This document shows positions 49,691 through 58,662 of a DNA stretch of 64,000 nt, piece by piece. The DNA comes from NCEH01 sp043195135. Its GTDB lineage: Bacteria > Pseudomonadota > Alphaproteobacteria > Rhizobiales > Xanthobacteraceae. The first letter of the stretch is position 1; the number at the start of each line of letters is the position of its first letter. The notes below the pieces were generated by a model, which was not told the DNA's origin, did no database searches, and saw nothing but the letters and a program-made list of their open reading frames with translations. The translations under genes were made by a program, and so were the position numbers. Location of the stretch: the NCBI RefSeq assembly GCF_043195135.1, contig NZ_JBAFWP010000001.1; one strand, 5' to 3'.

Positions 49691-50563
49691 ATGCCGACCA
49701 TCGCCTCCCCCGCCTGCCCCGCAGTCGATCCGACACCTGCTTCCGCATCCAAGGCGGGGCGGCTGCTCGCCGCGCGCTATGGCGCGGCGGAAGCCCCGGC
49801 GGACATCCTGCTGAACGAAACCATCGCCGGCCTGCTCGCCCACCGCTCCGTGCGCGCGTTCTCCGGCCGGCCCCTGCCCGAGGGACTGGTGGAGACGCTC
49901 GCCGCGGCGGCGCAGTCCGCCCCGTCCTCGTCCAATCTCCAGACCTTCAGCCTGGTCGCGGTCGAAAGCCCCGCCACCAAGGCGCGCCTCGCTGAGATCG
50001 CCGGGGGCCAGAAGCATGTGGTGGAAGCTCCGCTGGTGCTGGTCTGGCTCGCGGACCTTGCGCGGCTCGCGGAGATCGGCCGGCGCGAGGGGCGCGCGAC
50101 CGAGGGCCTCGCCTTCCTTGAGACCCTGTTCGTCGGCATCATCGATGCCGCGCTGGCGGCCCAGAACGCGCTGGTGGCCCTGGAATCCCTCGGCCTCGGC
50201 GGGGTCTATATCGGCGCCCTGCGCAACCGGCCGGAAGAAGTGGCGGCGGTGCTCGGCCTGCCGCCCAATGTGCTGGGCGTGTTCGGCCTCGCCATCGGCT
50301 ATCCCGACCCCGCGCGGCCGGCGGCGGTGAAGCCGCGCCTGTCCCAGCGCGTCGTGCTCCACCGCGAACGCTACGACGCCGCCCTGCCCGCCGCGGCGCT
50401 GGCCGACTATGAGGCGGCGTTGAAGGACTTCCAGCGCGGCCAGCATCTGCCGGACGTCGGCTGGATCGATGCGGCGCTCAATCGGGTGCGCGGCCCGGAG
50501 GCACTGAGCGGCCGCGACCGCATGGCCGAGGCGCTGACCACCCTCGGCTTCGGCCTGCGCTGA
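49691..50563 (+). CDS. NfsA-like nitroreductase/flavin reductase
   Basis: A 290-residue NADPH-dependent flavoprotein of the NfsA/FRP class: LLNETIAGLLAHRSVRAFSG near residue 40, AAAQSAPSSSNLQTFSLVAV for the flavin site, and the helical domain VVLHRERYD. Because it is in an operon with FMNH2-dependent enzymes, a second flavin reductase role is as likely as nitroreduction. ATG 49691 follows AGGAGCTTTCC. The gene lies 77 bases after the DszA-like gene. Confidence 0.87.
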   Translation: MPTIASPACPAVDPTPASASKAGRLLAARYGAAEAPADILLNETIAGLLAHRSVRAFSGRPLPEGLVETLAAAAQSAPSSSNLQTFSLVAVESPATKARLAEIAGGQKHVVEAPLVLVWLADLARLAEIGRREGRATEGLAFLETLFVGIIDAALAAQNALVALESLGLGGVYIGALRNRPEEVAAVLGLPPNVLGVFGLAIGYPDPARPAAVKPRLSQRVVLHRERYDAALPAAALADYEAALKDFQRGQHLPDVGWIDAALNRVRGPEALSGRDRMAEALTTLGFGLR

Positions 50564-50657
50564 GAACGACGCGGCCCCTTCAGCGGCATCCGGCGCGAGA
50601 GGGCCGGACGCCCCCTTTCCCATGCCCGCCCCCGGCGGGCGCAGCAGAGACGACACG

Positions 50658-51182
50658 ATGTCCCGTATCACCCACAAGCGCCGGGCGGACCTGCCCGAAA
50701 CCCTTCACCCGCTCTGGGACAAGATGGAGAGCTACGGCGATTTCGCCGATCAGGCCGGCGTGATGGCCCGGCGCCTGCCGATTTTCGAACATAGCTGGCG
50801 GCAGCTCACGCAGCTTGCCGACGAAGCCGTGCTCCCCAAGCGTTATCTGGAGCTGGCCATCGTCACGGTCTCGCTGCTGAACAGGTGCGATTACTGCGTC
50901 GCCCACCACACGCCGAAGCTCGCCATCCAGGGCATTTCCCCGGAAGGCGCGCTGACCCTGCTGGATTACCAGGACCATCGGGAACTCGACGCGGTGGACA
51001 AGCTGGTGGTGGAATATGCCATCGCGGTCACCAATGCCTGGAACCGCACGCGCGACGAGATCTTCGCGCGGCTGAAGGCCCATTTCACGGAGCCCCAGAT
51101 CGTCGAACTGACCTGGCGCACCGCTTTGTGCGGGGCGTTCAACCGCTTCAACGAGATCCTCCAGGTGGAATTCGACGCCTGA
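50658..51182 (+). CDS. AhpD/carboxymuconolactone decarboxylase-like protein
   Basis: A 174-residue CMD-family protein with the redox motif CDYCVAHH (C-x-x-C with a proton-relay His), as in AhpD alkylhydroperoxidases. The flanking helices ELAIVTVSLLNR and TPKLAIQGISPEGALTLLDY are typical. In organosulfur operons such proteins may remove peroxide formed by leaky flavin enzymes. ATG 50658 begins MSRITHKRR; an upstream ATG at 50622 is less likely. It ends the operon, 11 bases before the convergent ABC cluster. Confidence 0.88.
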   Translation: MSRITHKRRADLPETLHPLWDKMESYGDFADQAGVMARRLPIFEHSWRQLTQLADEAVLPKRYLELAIVTVSLLNRCDYCVAHHTPKLAIQGISPEGALTLLDYQDHRELDAVDKLVVEYAIAVTNAWNRTRDEIFARLKAHFTEPQIVELTWRTALCGAFNRFNEILQVEFDA

Positions 51183-51193
51183 GGCGGCCCGCC

Positions 51194-52219
51194 TCAGGCA
51201 ACGCCCAGGGGCGCGGCGGCGACGAGGCCCGCCGGCGCCTCGGCTGCCTCCGCCAGATGGCAGGCGACGCGGTGCCCGGCGCCCACCTGCCGCAGGGCCG
51301 GCGCCTTTGACCGGCCCAGATCGAAGGCCAGAGGGCAGCGGGTGTGGAAAGCGCATCCGCCCGGTGGCGCATAGGGACTCGGCAGGTCGCCCTTGAGCGG
51401 CGCCGGCCGCGGCGTCACCGCCGGGATGCGCGGCACCGCGTCGAGCAGGGCGCGCGTGTAGGGATGGGCCGGGCGCCGCCACAGGGTCTGCCTGTCCGCC
51501 ACCTCCACGATCCGACCGAGATACATGACCGCCACGCGGTCGCTGACATATTCCACCACGGACAGATCGTGGCTGATGAACAGGAAGGCGACGCCCAGCG
51601 CCCGCTGGATGTCCACCAGCAGGTTCAGGATCTGCGCCTGCACCGAGACGTCCAGCGCGGAGACCGGCTCGTCCAGGACGATCACCTTCGGCTCAAGCGC
51701 CAGCGCACGGGCGATGCCGATGCGCTGGCGCTGGCCGCCTGAAAACTGGTGCGGCGTGCGTTCCGATGCGTCGGCGGGAAGCCCGACCTTTTCCAGCAGG
51801 TCCGCGACCCGCGCGCGCCGTGCCGCTCGGGTGCCGACGCCGTGGATGTGCAGGGGCTCGGCGATCAGCTCCCCCACCGTCCAGCGCGGGTCGAGGGAGG
51901 CGAAGGGATCCTGGAACACCATCTGCACCTTGCGCCGCGCGCTTCGCAGCCGGCGGCGCGTGTCGTGGGTGACATCCTCGCCGTCGAGCCAGATGCGCCC
52001 GGCGGTGGGTTCGATCAAGCGCATGACGGCGCGTCCGAGCGTGGACTTGCCGCAGCCGGATTCGCCCACCAGCCCGAGCGTCTTGCCCGGCGCGAGATCG
52101 AGGGAGACATCGGTGACCGCCTGGACCGTGCCGCGGGCGGTGGCGAAATGGACCGAGAGGTCGTCCACCCTGAGGATGCGGTCAGGCGCCGAGGGTTGCA
52201 CGAGCGGGTTCTGGAACAT
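51194..52219 (-). CDS. Peptide-type ABC transporter ATPase (DppF/OppF-like)
   Basis: A 341-residue ATPase: Walker A GESGCGKST, the Q-loop QMVFQDPFASLDPRWTVGEL, signature FSGGQRQRIGIARALALEP, Walker B VIVLDEPVSALDVSVQAQIL, and the oligopeptide-type C-terminal CAFHTRCP iron-sulfur-like cysteine region. The ATG at 52219 lies inside the end of the DppD-like gene, with which it overlaps by 38 bases. It is the last gene of a five-cistron operon with two binding proteins. Confidence 0.94.
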   Translation of the reverse strand: MFQNPLVQPSAPDRILRVDDLSVHFATARGTVQAVTDVSLDLAPGKTLGLVGESGCGKSTLGRAVMRLIEPTAGRIWLDGEDVTHDTRRRLRSARRKVQMVFQDPFASLDPRWTVGELIAEPLHIHGVGTRAARRARVADLLEKVGLPADASERTPHQFSGGQRQRIGIARALALEPKVIVLDEPVSALDVSVQAQILNLLVDIQRALGVAFLFISHDLSVVEYVSDRVAVMYLGRIVEVADRQTLWRRPAHPYTRALLDAVPRIPAVTPRPAPLKGDLPSPYAPPGGCAFHTRCPLAFDLGRSKAPALRQVGAGHRVACHLAEAAEAPAGLVAAAPLGVA

Positions 52220-53195
52220 GGCTGATTTCCGCGCGCAGGCAGGCGACGGCCCCGCCTGGCGCTGGCATGAGGGGAGGAACGGCGAGGGCACAGGCCGCTT
52301 CGGCGATGGCGCAGCGCGGGGCGAAGGCGCATCCGGCGGGCATGGCCGCAAGGCTCGGAACCGTGCCGGGGATCTCGGCCAGCCGGGACCGGCCGAGGCC
52401 GGCGGCCCCGAGTTGCGGGCGGGCGGCGATGAGGCCGCGCGTATAGGGATGGAGCGGTCGGGCGAACAGATCCGCCGTCGCCCGCGCTTCCACCTGCCGG
52501 CCGGCATACATGACCAGCACCCGGTCGGAATGCTCCGCCACGACGCCGAGATCATGGGTGATGAGCACCACCGCCGTGCCGTTCTCCCGCTTCAGTTCGT
52601 CGATGAGGTCGAGAATCTGCGCCTGGATGGTCACGTCGAGTGCGGTGGTCGGCTCGTCCGCCACGAGGACGGCGGGAGAAAGCGCCAGCGCCATGGCGAT
52701 CATCACCCGCTGGCGCATGCCGCCGGACAGGCGATGGGGAAAATCGGAAAAGCGGCGGCGCGCATCGGGAATGCGCACACGCTCCAGAAGGGCAAGCGCC
52801 CGATCCCGCGCGGCGGCGCGGCTCACCGCCTCGTGCTCCAGGATCGCCTCCATCACCTGCTCGCCGATGGTCAGCACCGGGTTGAGCGCCGTCATGGGCT
52901 CCTGGAAGATCATGGCGATGCGCGCGCCACGCAGGCGCCGCAGGTCCCCTTCCGAAAGACCGAGCAGGTTGCGGCCCTCCAGCCGCACCGCCTCGCCCTC
53001 CACGCGCCCCGGCGGCGGCACGAGGCCGAGCAGCGAAAGCGCGGTGATGGACTTGCCGCACCCGCTCTCCCCCACGATGGCCAGGGTCTCGCCCCGGCTG
53101 ACGCTGAAGGAGAGGTCGCGGACCGCCCGCAGCACGCCGCCGCGGGTGTGGAAGGAGATGTTGAGCCGGTCCACCGACAGGACGGGCCCGCTCAT
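52182..53195 (-). CDS. Peptide-type ABC transporter ATPase (DppD/OppD-like)
   Basis: A 337-residue ATPase: Walker A GESGCGKSI, IAMIFQEPMTALNPVLTIGE, signature LSGGMRQRVMIAMALALSP, Walker B VLVADEPTTALDVTIQAQIL, and a CAFAPRCAIAEAAC C-terminal cysteine cluster. It overlaps the permease gene upstream by 4 bases and the next ATPase by 38. The two ATPases form the usual D/F heterodimer. Confidence 0.94.
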   Translation of the reverse strand: MSGPVLSVDRLNISFHTRGGVLRAVRDLSFSVSRGETLAIVGESGCGKSITALSLLGLVPPPGRVEGEAVRLEGRNLLGLSEGDLRRLRGARIAMIFQEPMTALNPVLTIGEQVMEAILEHEAVSRAAARDRALALLERVRIPDARRRFSDFPHRLSGGMRQRVMIAMALALSPAVLVADEPTTALDVTIQAQILDLIDELKRENGTAVVLITHDLGVVAEHSDRVLVMYAGRQVEARATADLFARPLHPYTRGLIAARPQLGAAGLGRSRLAEIPGTVPSLAAMPAGCAFAPRCAIAEAACALAVPPLMPAPGGAVACLRAEISHVPEPARATLGA

Positions 53196-54073
53196 CGCCC
53201 GGCCCCCTTGGGGTTCAGCGCGTCGTTGAGCCCGTCGCCCAGCAGGTTCAGCGCGAGCACGGCGGCGACGATGGCGATGCCAGGGAGCGTCGCCACGTAC
53301 CAGTCGGTGCGGATCACCTCGCGTCCCGCGCCCACCATGCCGCCCCAACTCACCACGTTCGGATCGCCAAGGCCGAGGAAGGCCAGGGAGGATTCCGTCA
53401 GGATCGCGCTCGCCACCAGGATCGAGGCGGAGACGATCACCGGCGCGAGCGTGTTGGGCAGGATGTGCAGCAGGATGATGCGCGCATCCGAAGCGCCAAG
53501 GGAAATGGACGCCTGCACCAGCTCCCCATGCCGCAGCTTCAGCACCTCGGCCCGCACCAGCCGGGCAAGGCTCGGCCATGCGGTGATGCCGATCGCCACC
53601 GTGATGGTCGCGATGGAAGGCTGGAGGATCGCCACGATGGCGAGGGCGAACAGGAACGGCGGCACGGTCTGGAACAGTTCCGTCACCCGCATCAGCGCCG
53701 CATCGAAGCGCCCGCCATAATAGCCGGAGAGCGCCCCCACGCCGACGCCGATGACCAGCGACACCAGTGTCGCGACGCCGCCGATCAGCAGCGACACCCG
53801 CGCCCCATGGAAGATGCCGGAGGCGATGTCGCGCCCCAGCATGTCGGTTCCCAGGGGATAGGCGGCCTCGGCGCCGGGCCACAGGAAGGGCTGGGCCACC
53901 ATGTCCAGCGGGTCGTCCGGGAAGGCGAGGATGGCGGACGCCGCCATGCCGAGGATCAGGGCCAGCAGCGCCAGCCCCAATGCCGCCGAGGGCTGGCGCA
54001 TCAGGCGCAGGAGCAGGCTGTCCTGGCGGCGGCGGGGCCTTGGTTGCGTGCGTGCGATTTCGGCATAGGCCAT
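53192..54073 (-). CDS. Peptide-type ABC permease (DppC/OppC-like)
   Basis: A 293-residue OppC-type permease with an N-terminal helix (ALGLALLALILGMAASAILA), then YPLGTDMLGRDIASGIFHGA, the typical DppC block, and EAA-loop LVQASISLGASDARIILLHI. The ATG at 54073 gives MAYAEIARTQPRPRR. The pairing permease gene ends one base further on. Confidence 0.93.
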   Translation of the reverse strand: MAYAEIARTQPRPRRRQDSLLLRLMRQPSAALGLALLALILGMAASAILAFPDDPLDMVAQPFLWPGAEAAYPLGTDMLGRDIASGIFHGARVSLLIGGVATLVSLVIGVGVGALSGYYGGRFDAALMRVTELFQTVPPFLFALAIVAILQPSIATITVAIGITAWPSLARLVRAEVLKLRHGELVQASISLGASDARIILLHILPNTLAPVIVSASILVASAILTESSLAFLGLGDPNVVSWGGMVGAGREVIRTDWYVATLPGIAIVAAVLALNLLGDGLNDALNPKGAGR

Positions 54074-54074
54074 G

Positions 54075-55043
54075 TCAGGACAGCTCGATGCGCGGGTCGA
54101 GCACCGTATAGGCGAGATCGACCGCGAGATTGACCAGCACCACCACCAGCGACGAGCAGAAGAGGATGCCGAGGAGAAGATTGAGATCGCGCTGGAACAG
54201 TGCCTCGAAGGCGAGCCGGCCGAGGCCGGGCCAGGCGAACACCGTCTCGACCAGGATGGCCCCGCCGAGGATCGAGCCGAGCTGCACGCCGAGCGTGGTG
54301 ACGACGGGCAGGAGCGCGTTGCGCAGCACATGGCGCAGGGCGATGCGATACGGCCTCACCCCCTTCGCCCGCGCGGTGCGGACGAAATCCTGCCCGTACA
54401 CCTCCAGCATGGAGGCCCGCATCAGGCGGGTATAGATGGCGAGATAGAACAGGGCGAGGGTGGCGGCTGGAAGGATGAGATGCCATCCCACGTCGGCGGC
54501 ATAGGCAAGGCCCGTCAGGTTCGCCTGCACGCTCGCCATGCCGCCCACGGGCAGCCAGTCCAGCAGCACCGAGAACACCACCACCAGCATCACGCCGATC
54601 CAGAACACGGGCGTCGCATAGAACAGCAGGGCCAGCGCGGAGATGAGCGTATCCGCGAGGCGCCCGGCGTGCCGTGCCGCGAGAAAGCCGAGCGTGCCGC
54701 CCACCGAGACCGCGAACGCGATGGACGTGCCCATCAGCAGCAGGGTGGCCGGCAGGCGTTGGGCGATGAGTTCGGACACCGGCATCCCCTGCCGGAAGGA
54801 ATAGCCAAGATTAAGCGTCAGCACATTGCCCAGATACGAGAGAAACTGCACGTAAAGCGGCTGGTCCAGGCCGAATTGCTTGCGCAAGGCGGCCATGTAT
54901 TCCGGGGTCGCGGAGCCCGCCTCCCCCGCCATCACCTGCGCCGCGTCGCCTGGGGCGAGGCGGAGCAGGAAGAAGTTGATCACCGCGATGCCGATCACCA
55001 CGAAGGCGATCTGGACGGCGACGCGCCTGAGATAACGGGCCAC
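54075..55043 (-). CDS. Peptide-type ABC permease (DppB/OppB-like)
   Basis: A ~322-residue OppB-type permease with six helices: YLRRVAVQIAFVVIGIAVIN, the family block FGLDQPLYVQFLSYLGNVLT LN-like region, and the EAA loop DFVRTARAKGVRPYRIALRH. The GTG at 55043 gives VARYLRRVA and avoids overlap with the binding-protein gene; an ATG at 55079 would overlap it by 32 bases. Confidence 0.92.
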   Translation of the reverse strand: MARYLRRVAVQIAFVVIGIAVINFFLLRLAPGDAAQVMAGEAGSATPEYMAALRKQFGLDQPLYVQFLSYLGNVLTLNLGYSFRQGMPVSELIAQRLPATLLLMGTSIAFAVSVGGTLGFLAARHAGRLADTLISALALLFYATPVFWIGVMLVVVFSVLLDWLPVGGMASVQANLTGLAYAADVGWHLILPAATLALFYLAIYTRLMRASMLEVYGQDFVRTARAKGVRPYRIALRHVLRNALLPVVTTLGVQLGSILGGAILVETVFAWPGLGRLAFEALFQRDLNLLLGILFCSSLVVVLVNLAVDLAYTVLDPRIELS

Positions 55044-55047
55044 GGCG

Positions 55048-56667
55048 TCAGTTCCCCCGCGCGGAATCGAACCACGCATCGCGCAGCGAGGAATAGACCT
55101 GGTCTCCCTGCTGCACCACGCCCTGAAGGTGCGCGGCGTGGACGGTGAAGAACTTCAATTCCACCAGCGGCAGGGTCGGCAGGTCGCGCTGGACGATCTG
55201 CTGGAATTTGCGGAAGGCCGTGACGCGCGCCTCGGGATTGCCCTCCACCGCCGCGGTTTCGATCAGAAGGTCCACCTCGGCGTTGCGATAGCCCGAGCCG
55301 TTGGTCCACGGCGTCTTGGTGCCGAGCCACCCGGACCAGTATTCGCGCACGACGCCGATCTGCGGATCGGGGAAGGCGGCGTTGTAGGAGGAGGAGATGT
55401 CGAAGTCCCGGTCGGCATAGATGCGCTTGATGAAGGCGGCGGAATCCTGGCTGCGGATCGTCACCTCGATGCCGACGCGCTTCAGCGCCTGCTTCAGGAA
55501 TTCGCCGGTGCGGCGGTAATCGTCGCCATAGGGCAGGAAATCATGGGTGATGGCGAAGCGCACGCCATCGGGGCCGCGCTTGAATCCCGCCTCGTCCAGC
55601 AACGCCTCGGCCGTCTTCGGGTCGAAGGGATATTTCGGCACGTCGGGGTCGTGGAAGGCCGCGAGCGTCGAGGGCACGGGGCTGACGGCGGCCTTGCCGT
55701 AGCCGAACCACACCACCTTCGCCAGCGCCTCCCGGTCCACCGCATGGGCGATGGCCTGTCGCACCCGCACATCCTTCAGGTAGGGGCTATCGACGTTGAG
55801 GTCGAAATAGAGCACGGGCGAGAGCCATTCATAGCCGCGCGTCTCCACCTTCAGCCCCGGCAGGGCGGCGAGGCGCTCCACGTCGCGGAACGGCACGGGA
55901 TTGAACGGAGCGTATTGGATTTCGCCCTTCTCGATCGCCGCCGCGCGCGCCGCGGCGTCCGGGATCACCCGGAACACGAGCTTGTCGAGATACGGCTTGC
56001 CCGGATCCCAATAATCGGGATTGCGCTCCAGCAGCACATATTCGCCCTTCTTCCATTCCTTGAAGACGAACGGACCCGTGCCGACGGGCTTGTTGTTGTA
56101 AGGATTGTTGAGGATGTCCGTGCCCTCGTAGAGGTGCTTCGGCAGGATCGGCGCGCCGACGCCGTTGATCACCGAGAAGATCGGCAGCGAGGGCTTGGCG
56201 AAGCGCAGGATCACGGTCCGGTCGTCCGGCGTCTCGACGCTGGAGACATTCTCGAACAGCGCCTTGTTGCGGGGATGGATGGTGCGCCAGACGTTTTCCA
56301 GCGACCATTTCACGTCCGCCGCCGTGAACGGCCGGCCGTCGTGCCAGGTCACGCCCTGGCGCAGGTGGAAGGTGATGGTGAGCCCGTCCGGCGCCACCTC
56401 CCACCGCTCCGCGAGATTGGGGCGCGGCTTCAGGTCGAAATCATAGGTCACGAGCCCGTCGAAGATATTGCCGGCGACGAGCTGGGTCGGCTGCGCCACG
56501 TTCGTTGCGGGCGTGAGCGTCACGGGCTCGGGTTGCAGGATGATGCTCAGGGTCCCGCCGCGCTGCGGCGCCTGGGCGGCCAGCGTCGGACCGGGACGGC
56601 CGAAGGCGGCGGCGAGGGCCGCGCCGGAGGTGGCGGCGAGGAAGTGGCGGCGGGACAGGACGGCCAT
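55048..56667 (-). CDS. Peptide/nickel-type ABC binding protein 1 (DppA-like)
   Basis: A 539-residue family-5 binding protein. The signal LSRRHFLAATSGAALAAAFG is of the Tat type (RRHF). Family blocks are GVTWHDGRPFTAADVKWSLE and PVGTGPFVFKEWKKGEYVLL. It is clearly paralogous to the next gene upstream over its whole length, so the operon has two binding proteins for one permease pair. The ligand could be a peptide, thioether or glutathione-like compound, given the sulfur context. Confidence 0.93.
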   Translation of the reverse strand: MAVLSRRHFLAATSGAALAAAFGRPGPTLAAQAPQRGGTLSIILQPEPVTLTPATNVAQPTQLVAGNIFDGLVTYDFDLKPRPNLAERWEVAPDGLTITFHLRQGVTWHDGRPFTAADVKWSLENVWRTIHPRNKALFENVSSVETPDDRTVILRFAKPSLPIFSVINGVGAPILPKHLYEGTDILNNPYNNKPVGTGPFVFKEWKKGEYVLLERNPDYWDPGKPYLDKLVFRVIPDAAARAAAIEKGEIQYAPFNPVPFRDVERLAALPGLKVETRGYEWLSPVLYFDLNVDSPYLKDVRVRQAIAHAVDREALAKVVWFGYGKAAVSPVPSTLAAFHDPDVPKYPFDPKTAEALLDEAGFKRGPDGVRFAITHDFLPYGDDYRRTGEFLKQALKRVGIEVTIRSQDSAAFIKRIYADRDFDISSSYNAAFPDPQIGVVREYWSGWLGTKTPWTNGSGYRNAEVDLLIETAAVEGNPEARVTAFRKFQQIVQRDLPTLPLVELKFFTVHAAHLQGVVQQGDQVYSSLRDAWFDSARGN

Positions 56668-56834
56668 GGCGGCGCCTCCGGCTGGATGAGACTATTGCGG
56701 TGTTCGCGGGCGGCCGTTCCGCGAGAGCGGGCGCCCCTCTCTCGCCCTTGCGCGGCAGGGCAATCGCGCAAGGCTGGCGACAAGAGAGAAATGGCCGTCC
56801 GGCGCACACCGGACGGCCCAGGCGCGGGAGACGC

Positions 56835-58472
56835 TCAGTTGGACTTCGGCTCGGCCTTCGCGTCGTCGAACCAGAAATCGCGGAACGAGCCATAGACCTG
56901 ATCGCCGCGGGGCTGCGGATGGTGCAGGTTCGCGGCTTCGACCGTGAAGAATTTCAGCTCCACCAGCGGCAGGGTCGGCAGATCCGTGAGCACCACTTTC
57001 TGGATCTGCTTGAAGAGCTGGATGCGCTTCTGCGGATCGGCCTCGCCCTGCGTGGCGGCGATGAGCGCGTCCACCTCGGCGCTGCGATAGCCCGAGCCGT
57101 TGGTCCAGGGAATATTCTTGCCGATCGGGCCGGACCAATAGGCGCGGCTCACGCCCACCTGCGGATCGGAGAAGGCGGCGAACCAGGTGATGGCGATGTC
57201 GAAATCGCGATCGCCATAGACGCGGCGGGTATAAGCGGCGGTATCCTGCGAACGGACATTGGCCTCCACGCCGACCCGCTTCAGTGCCTGCTTCAGATAT
57301 TCGGCCGTGCGCTTGTAGTCGTCGCCATAGGGGATGTAGTCGATGTCGAGCGCGAAGCGGGTGCCGTCCGGCCCGCGCTTGTAGCCGGCCTCGTCCAGCA
57401 GCGCTTCTGCCTTCTTCGGATCGAAATCATAGCTAACGCCGCCGGTGTCGTGGAACGCGGCAAGCGAGGAGGGAATCGGGCTCACGGCGGGCTTGGCGAA
57501 GCCGAACCACACCACCTTGGCGATGGCGTTGCGGTCGATGGCATGGGCCAGCGCCTGGCGCACCTTCGGGTCCTTCAGCTGCGGGCGTTCCACGTTGAAA
57601 TCGGCGAACAGCCACGGGGAGAGCCACTCATAGCCTTGCGTGGTCACGCGCAGGTTCGGCAGCTTGGAGAGCCGCTCCGCATCCTTCAGCGGCACCGGGC
57701 TCAGCACCGCATATTGCACCTCGCCCTTCTCCAGCGCCGCCGAGCGCGCGGCGGCATCCGGGATCACGCGGAACACCACGCGGTCGAGATACGGCTTGCC
57801 CTGCTGCCAGTAGTTCGGGTTGCGTTCGAGCAAGATATAGTTGCCGCGCACCCATTCCTTGAAGACGAACGGCCCGGTGCCGACCGGCTTGTTGTTGTAG
57901 GGATTGTTGAGGATGTCCGTGCCTTCGTACAGATGCTTCGGCAGCACCTGGGCGCCGTTGGAATTCAGCGAGGACAGGATGGCCACGGACGGTTCGCTGA
58001 GATGCAGCACCACCGTGCTGTCGTCCGGCGTATCGACGCTCGTCACCTTGGCGAAGGTGGCCTGGTTGCGGGGGTGGATCTTCTTCCACACCTCTTCCAG
58101 CGTCCATTTCACGTCGGCCGAGGTGAAGGGCTTGCCGTCATGCCAGGTGACGCCCTTGCGCAGGTGCAGGGTGAGGGTCCGGCCGTCGGGCGCGGTTTCC
58201 CAGGATTCCGCCAGGGCCGGCACCGGGTTCAGGTTGGCGTCGTAATCCACCAGGCCGTCGAAGATCGAGCCGGTGACGACGCCGGTGGGCGCGGCCGTGT
58301 TGAGGGCCGCCGTGAGGATGACGGGCTCCGGCTGGATGATGGCCGTGAGCGTTCCGCCGGAACGTGGCGCCTGCGCCGCCGGCGCCGCCTGCTGGGCCGA
58401 AGCCGCCCCCGCCAGGAGGGCGGCCCCCACGAGCGTCCCCACGCCCGATTTCCAACGATCCCATATGCCCAT
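56835..58472 (-). CDS. Peptide/nickel-type ABC binding protein 2 (DppA-like)
   Basis: A 545-residue family-5 binding protein with a Sec signal (VGAALLAGAASAQQAAPAAQ). It shares long identical stretches with the first binding protein, e.g. LPKHLYEGTDILNNPYNNKP and VGTGPFVFKEW, and identical DNA blocks, so it arose by tandem duplication. Signals differ (Sec here, Tat-like there). It begins the operon. A palindrome at 58487-58511 and an AT-rich promoter stretch at 58500-58560 precede its ATG at 58472. Confidence 0.93.
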   Translation of the reverse strand: MGIWDRWKSGVGTLVGAALLAGAASAQQAAPAAQAPRSGGTLTAIIQPEPVILTAALNTAAPTGVVTGSIFDGLVDYDANLNPVPALAESWETAPDGRTLTLHLRKGVTWHDGKPFTSADVKWTLEEVWKKIHPRNQATFAKVTSVDTPDDSTVVLHLSEPSVAILSSLNSNGAQVLPKHLYEGTDILNNPYNNKPVGTGPFVFKEWVRGNYILLERNPNYWQQGKPYLDRVVFRVIPDAAARSAALEKGEVQYAVLSPVPLKDAERLSKLPNLRVTTQGYEWLSPWLFADFNVERPQLKDPKVRQALAHAIDRNAIAKVVWFGFAKPAVSPIPSSLAAFHDTGGVSYDFDPKKAEALLDEAGYKRGPDGTRFALDIDYIPYGDDYKRTAEYLKQALKRVGVEANVRSQDTAAYTRRVYGDRDFDIAITWFAAFSDPQVGVSRAYWSGPIGKNIPWTNGSGYRSAEVDALIAATQGEADPQKRIQLFKQIQKVVLTDLPTLPLVELKFFTVEAANLHHPQPRGDQVYGSFRDFWFDDAKAEPKSN

Positions 58473-58486
58473 CGGGAAATACCCCT

Positions 58487-58543
58487 AATAACACTGATAT
58501 GATGTGTTATTTAAGGATAGACAGCCCGGATCTGTTTAGTCAA
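58487..58543 (-). promoter_or_regulatory. Promoter region of the peptide-type ABC operon
   Basis: On the minus strand TTGACT (58543-58538) is followed after 17 bases by CTATCC (58520-58515), a fair match to an alphaproteobacterial sigma70 promoter. Downstream lies a perfect dyad, AATAACAC (58487-58494) and GTGTTATT (58504-58511) with a 9-base spacer, ending 15 bases before the ATG. It could be an operator or a leader hairpin. The region also faces the divergent SsuD gene. Confidence 0.4.
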
Positions 58544-58662
58544 TAATGTCTATGGTTTTTATTATATATGCGACGAACGCCCCTTGGCGGTCGGCGGCCG
58601 CGGGTCCTCCGCCGGAAAACCGCCTGTCGCGGGCTGCGTCCTGTCGCGAGCAACGGATCCCC

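Noticed and set aside
56700..58502. 600-codon antisense frame opposite the second binding protein
   Set aside because: Shadow of the real minus-strand gene; composition is repetitive and without motifs.
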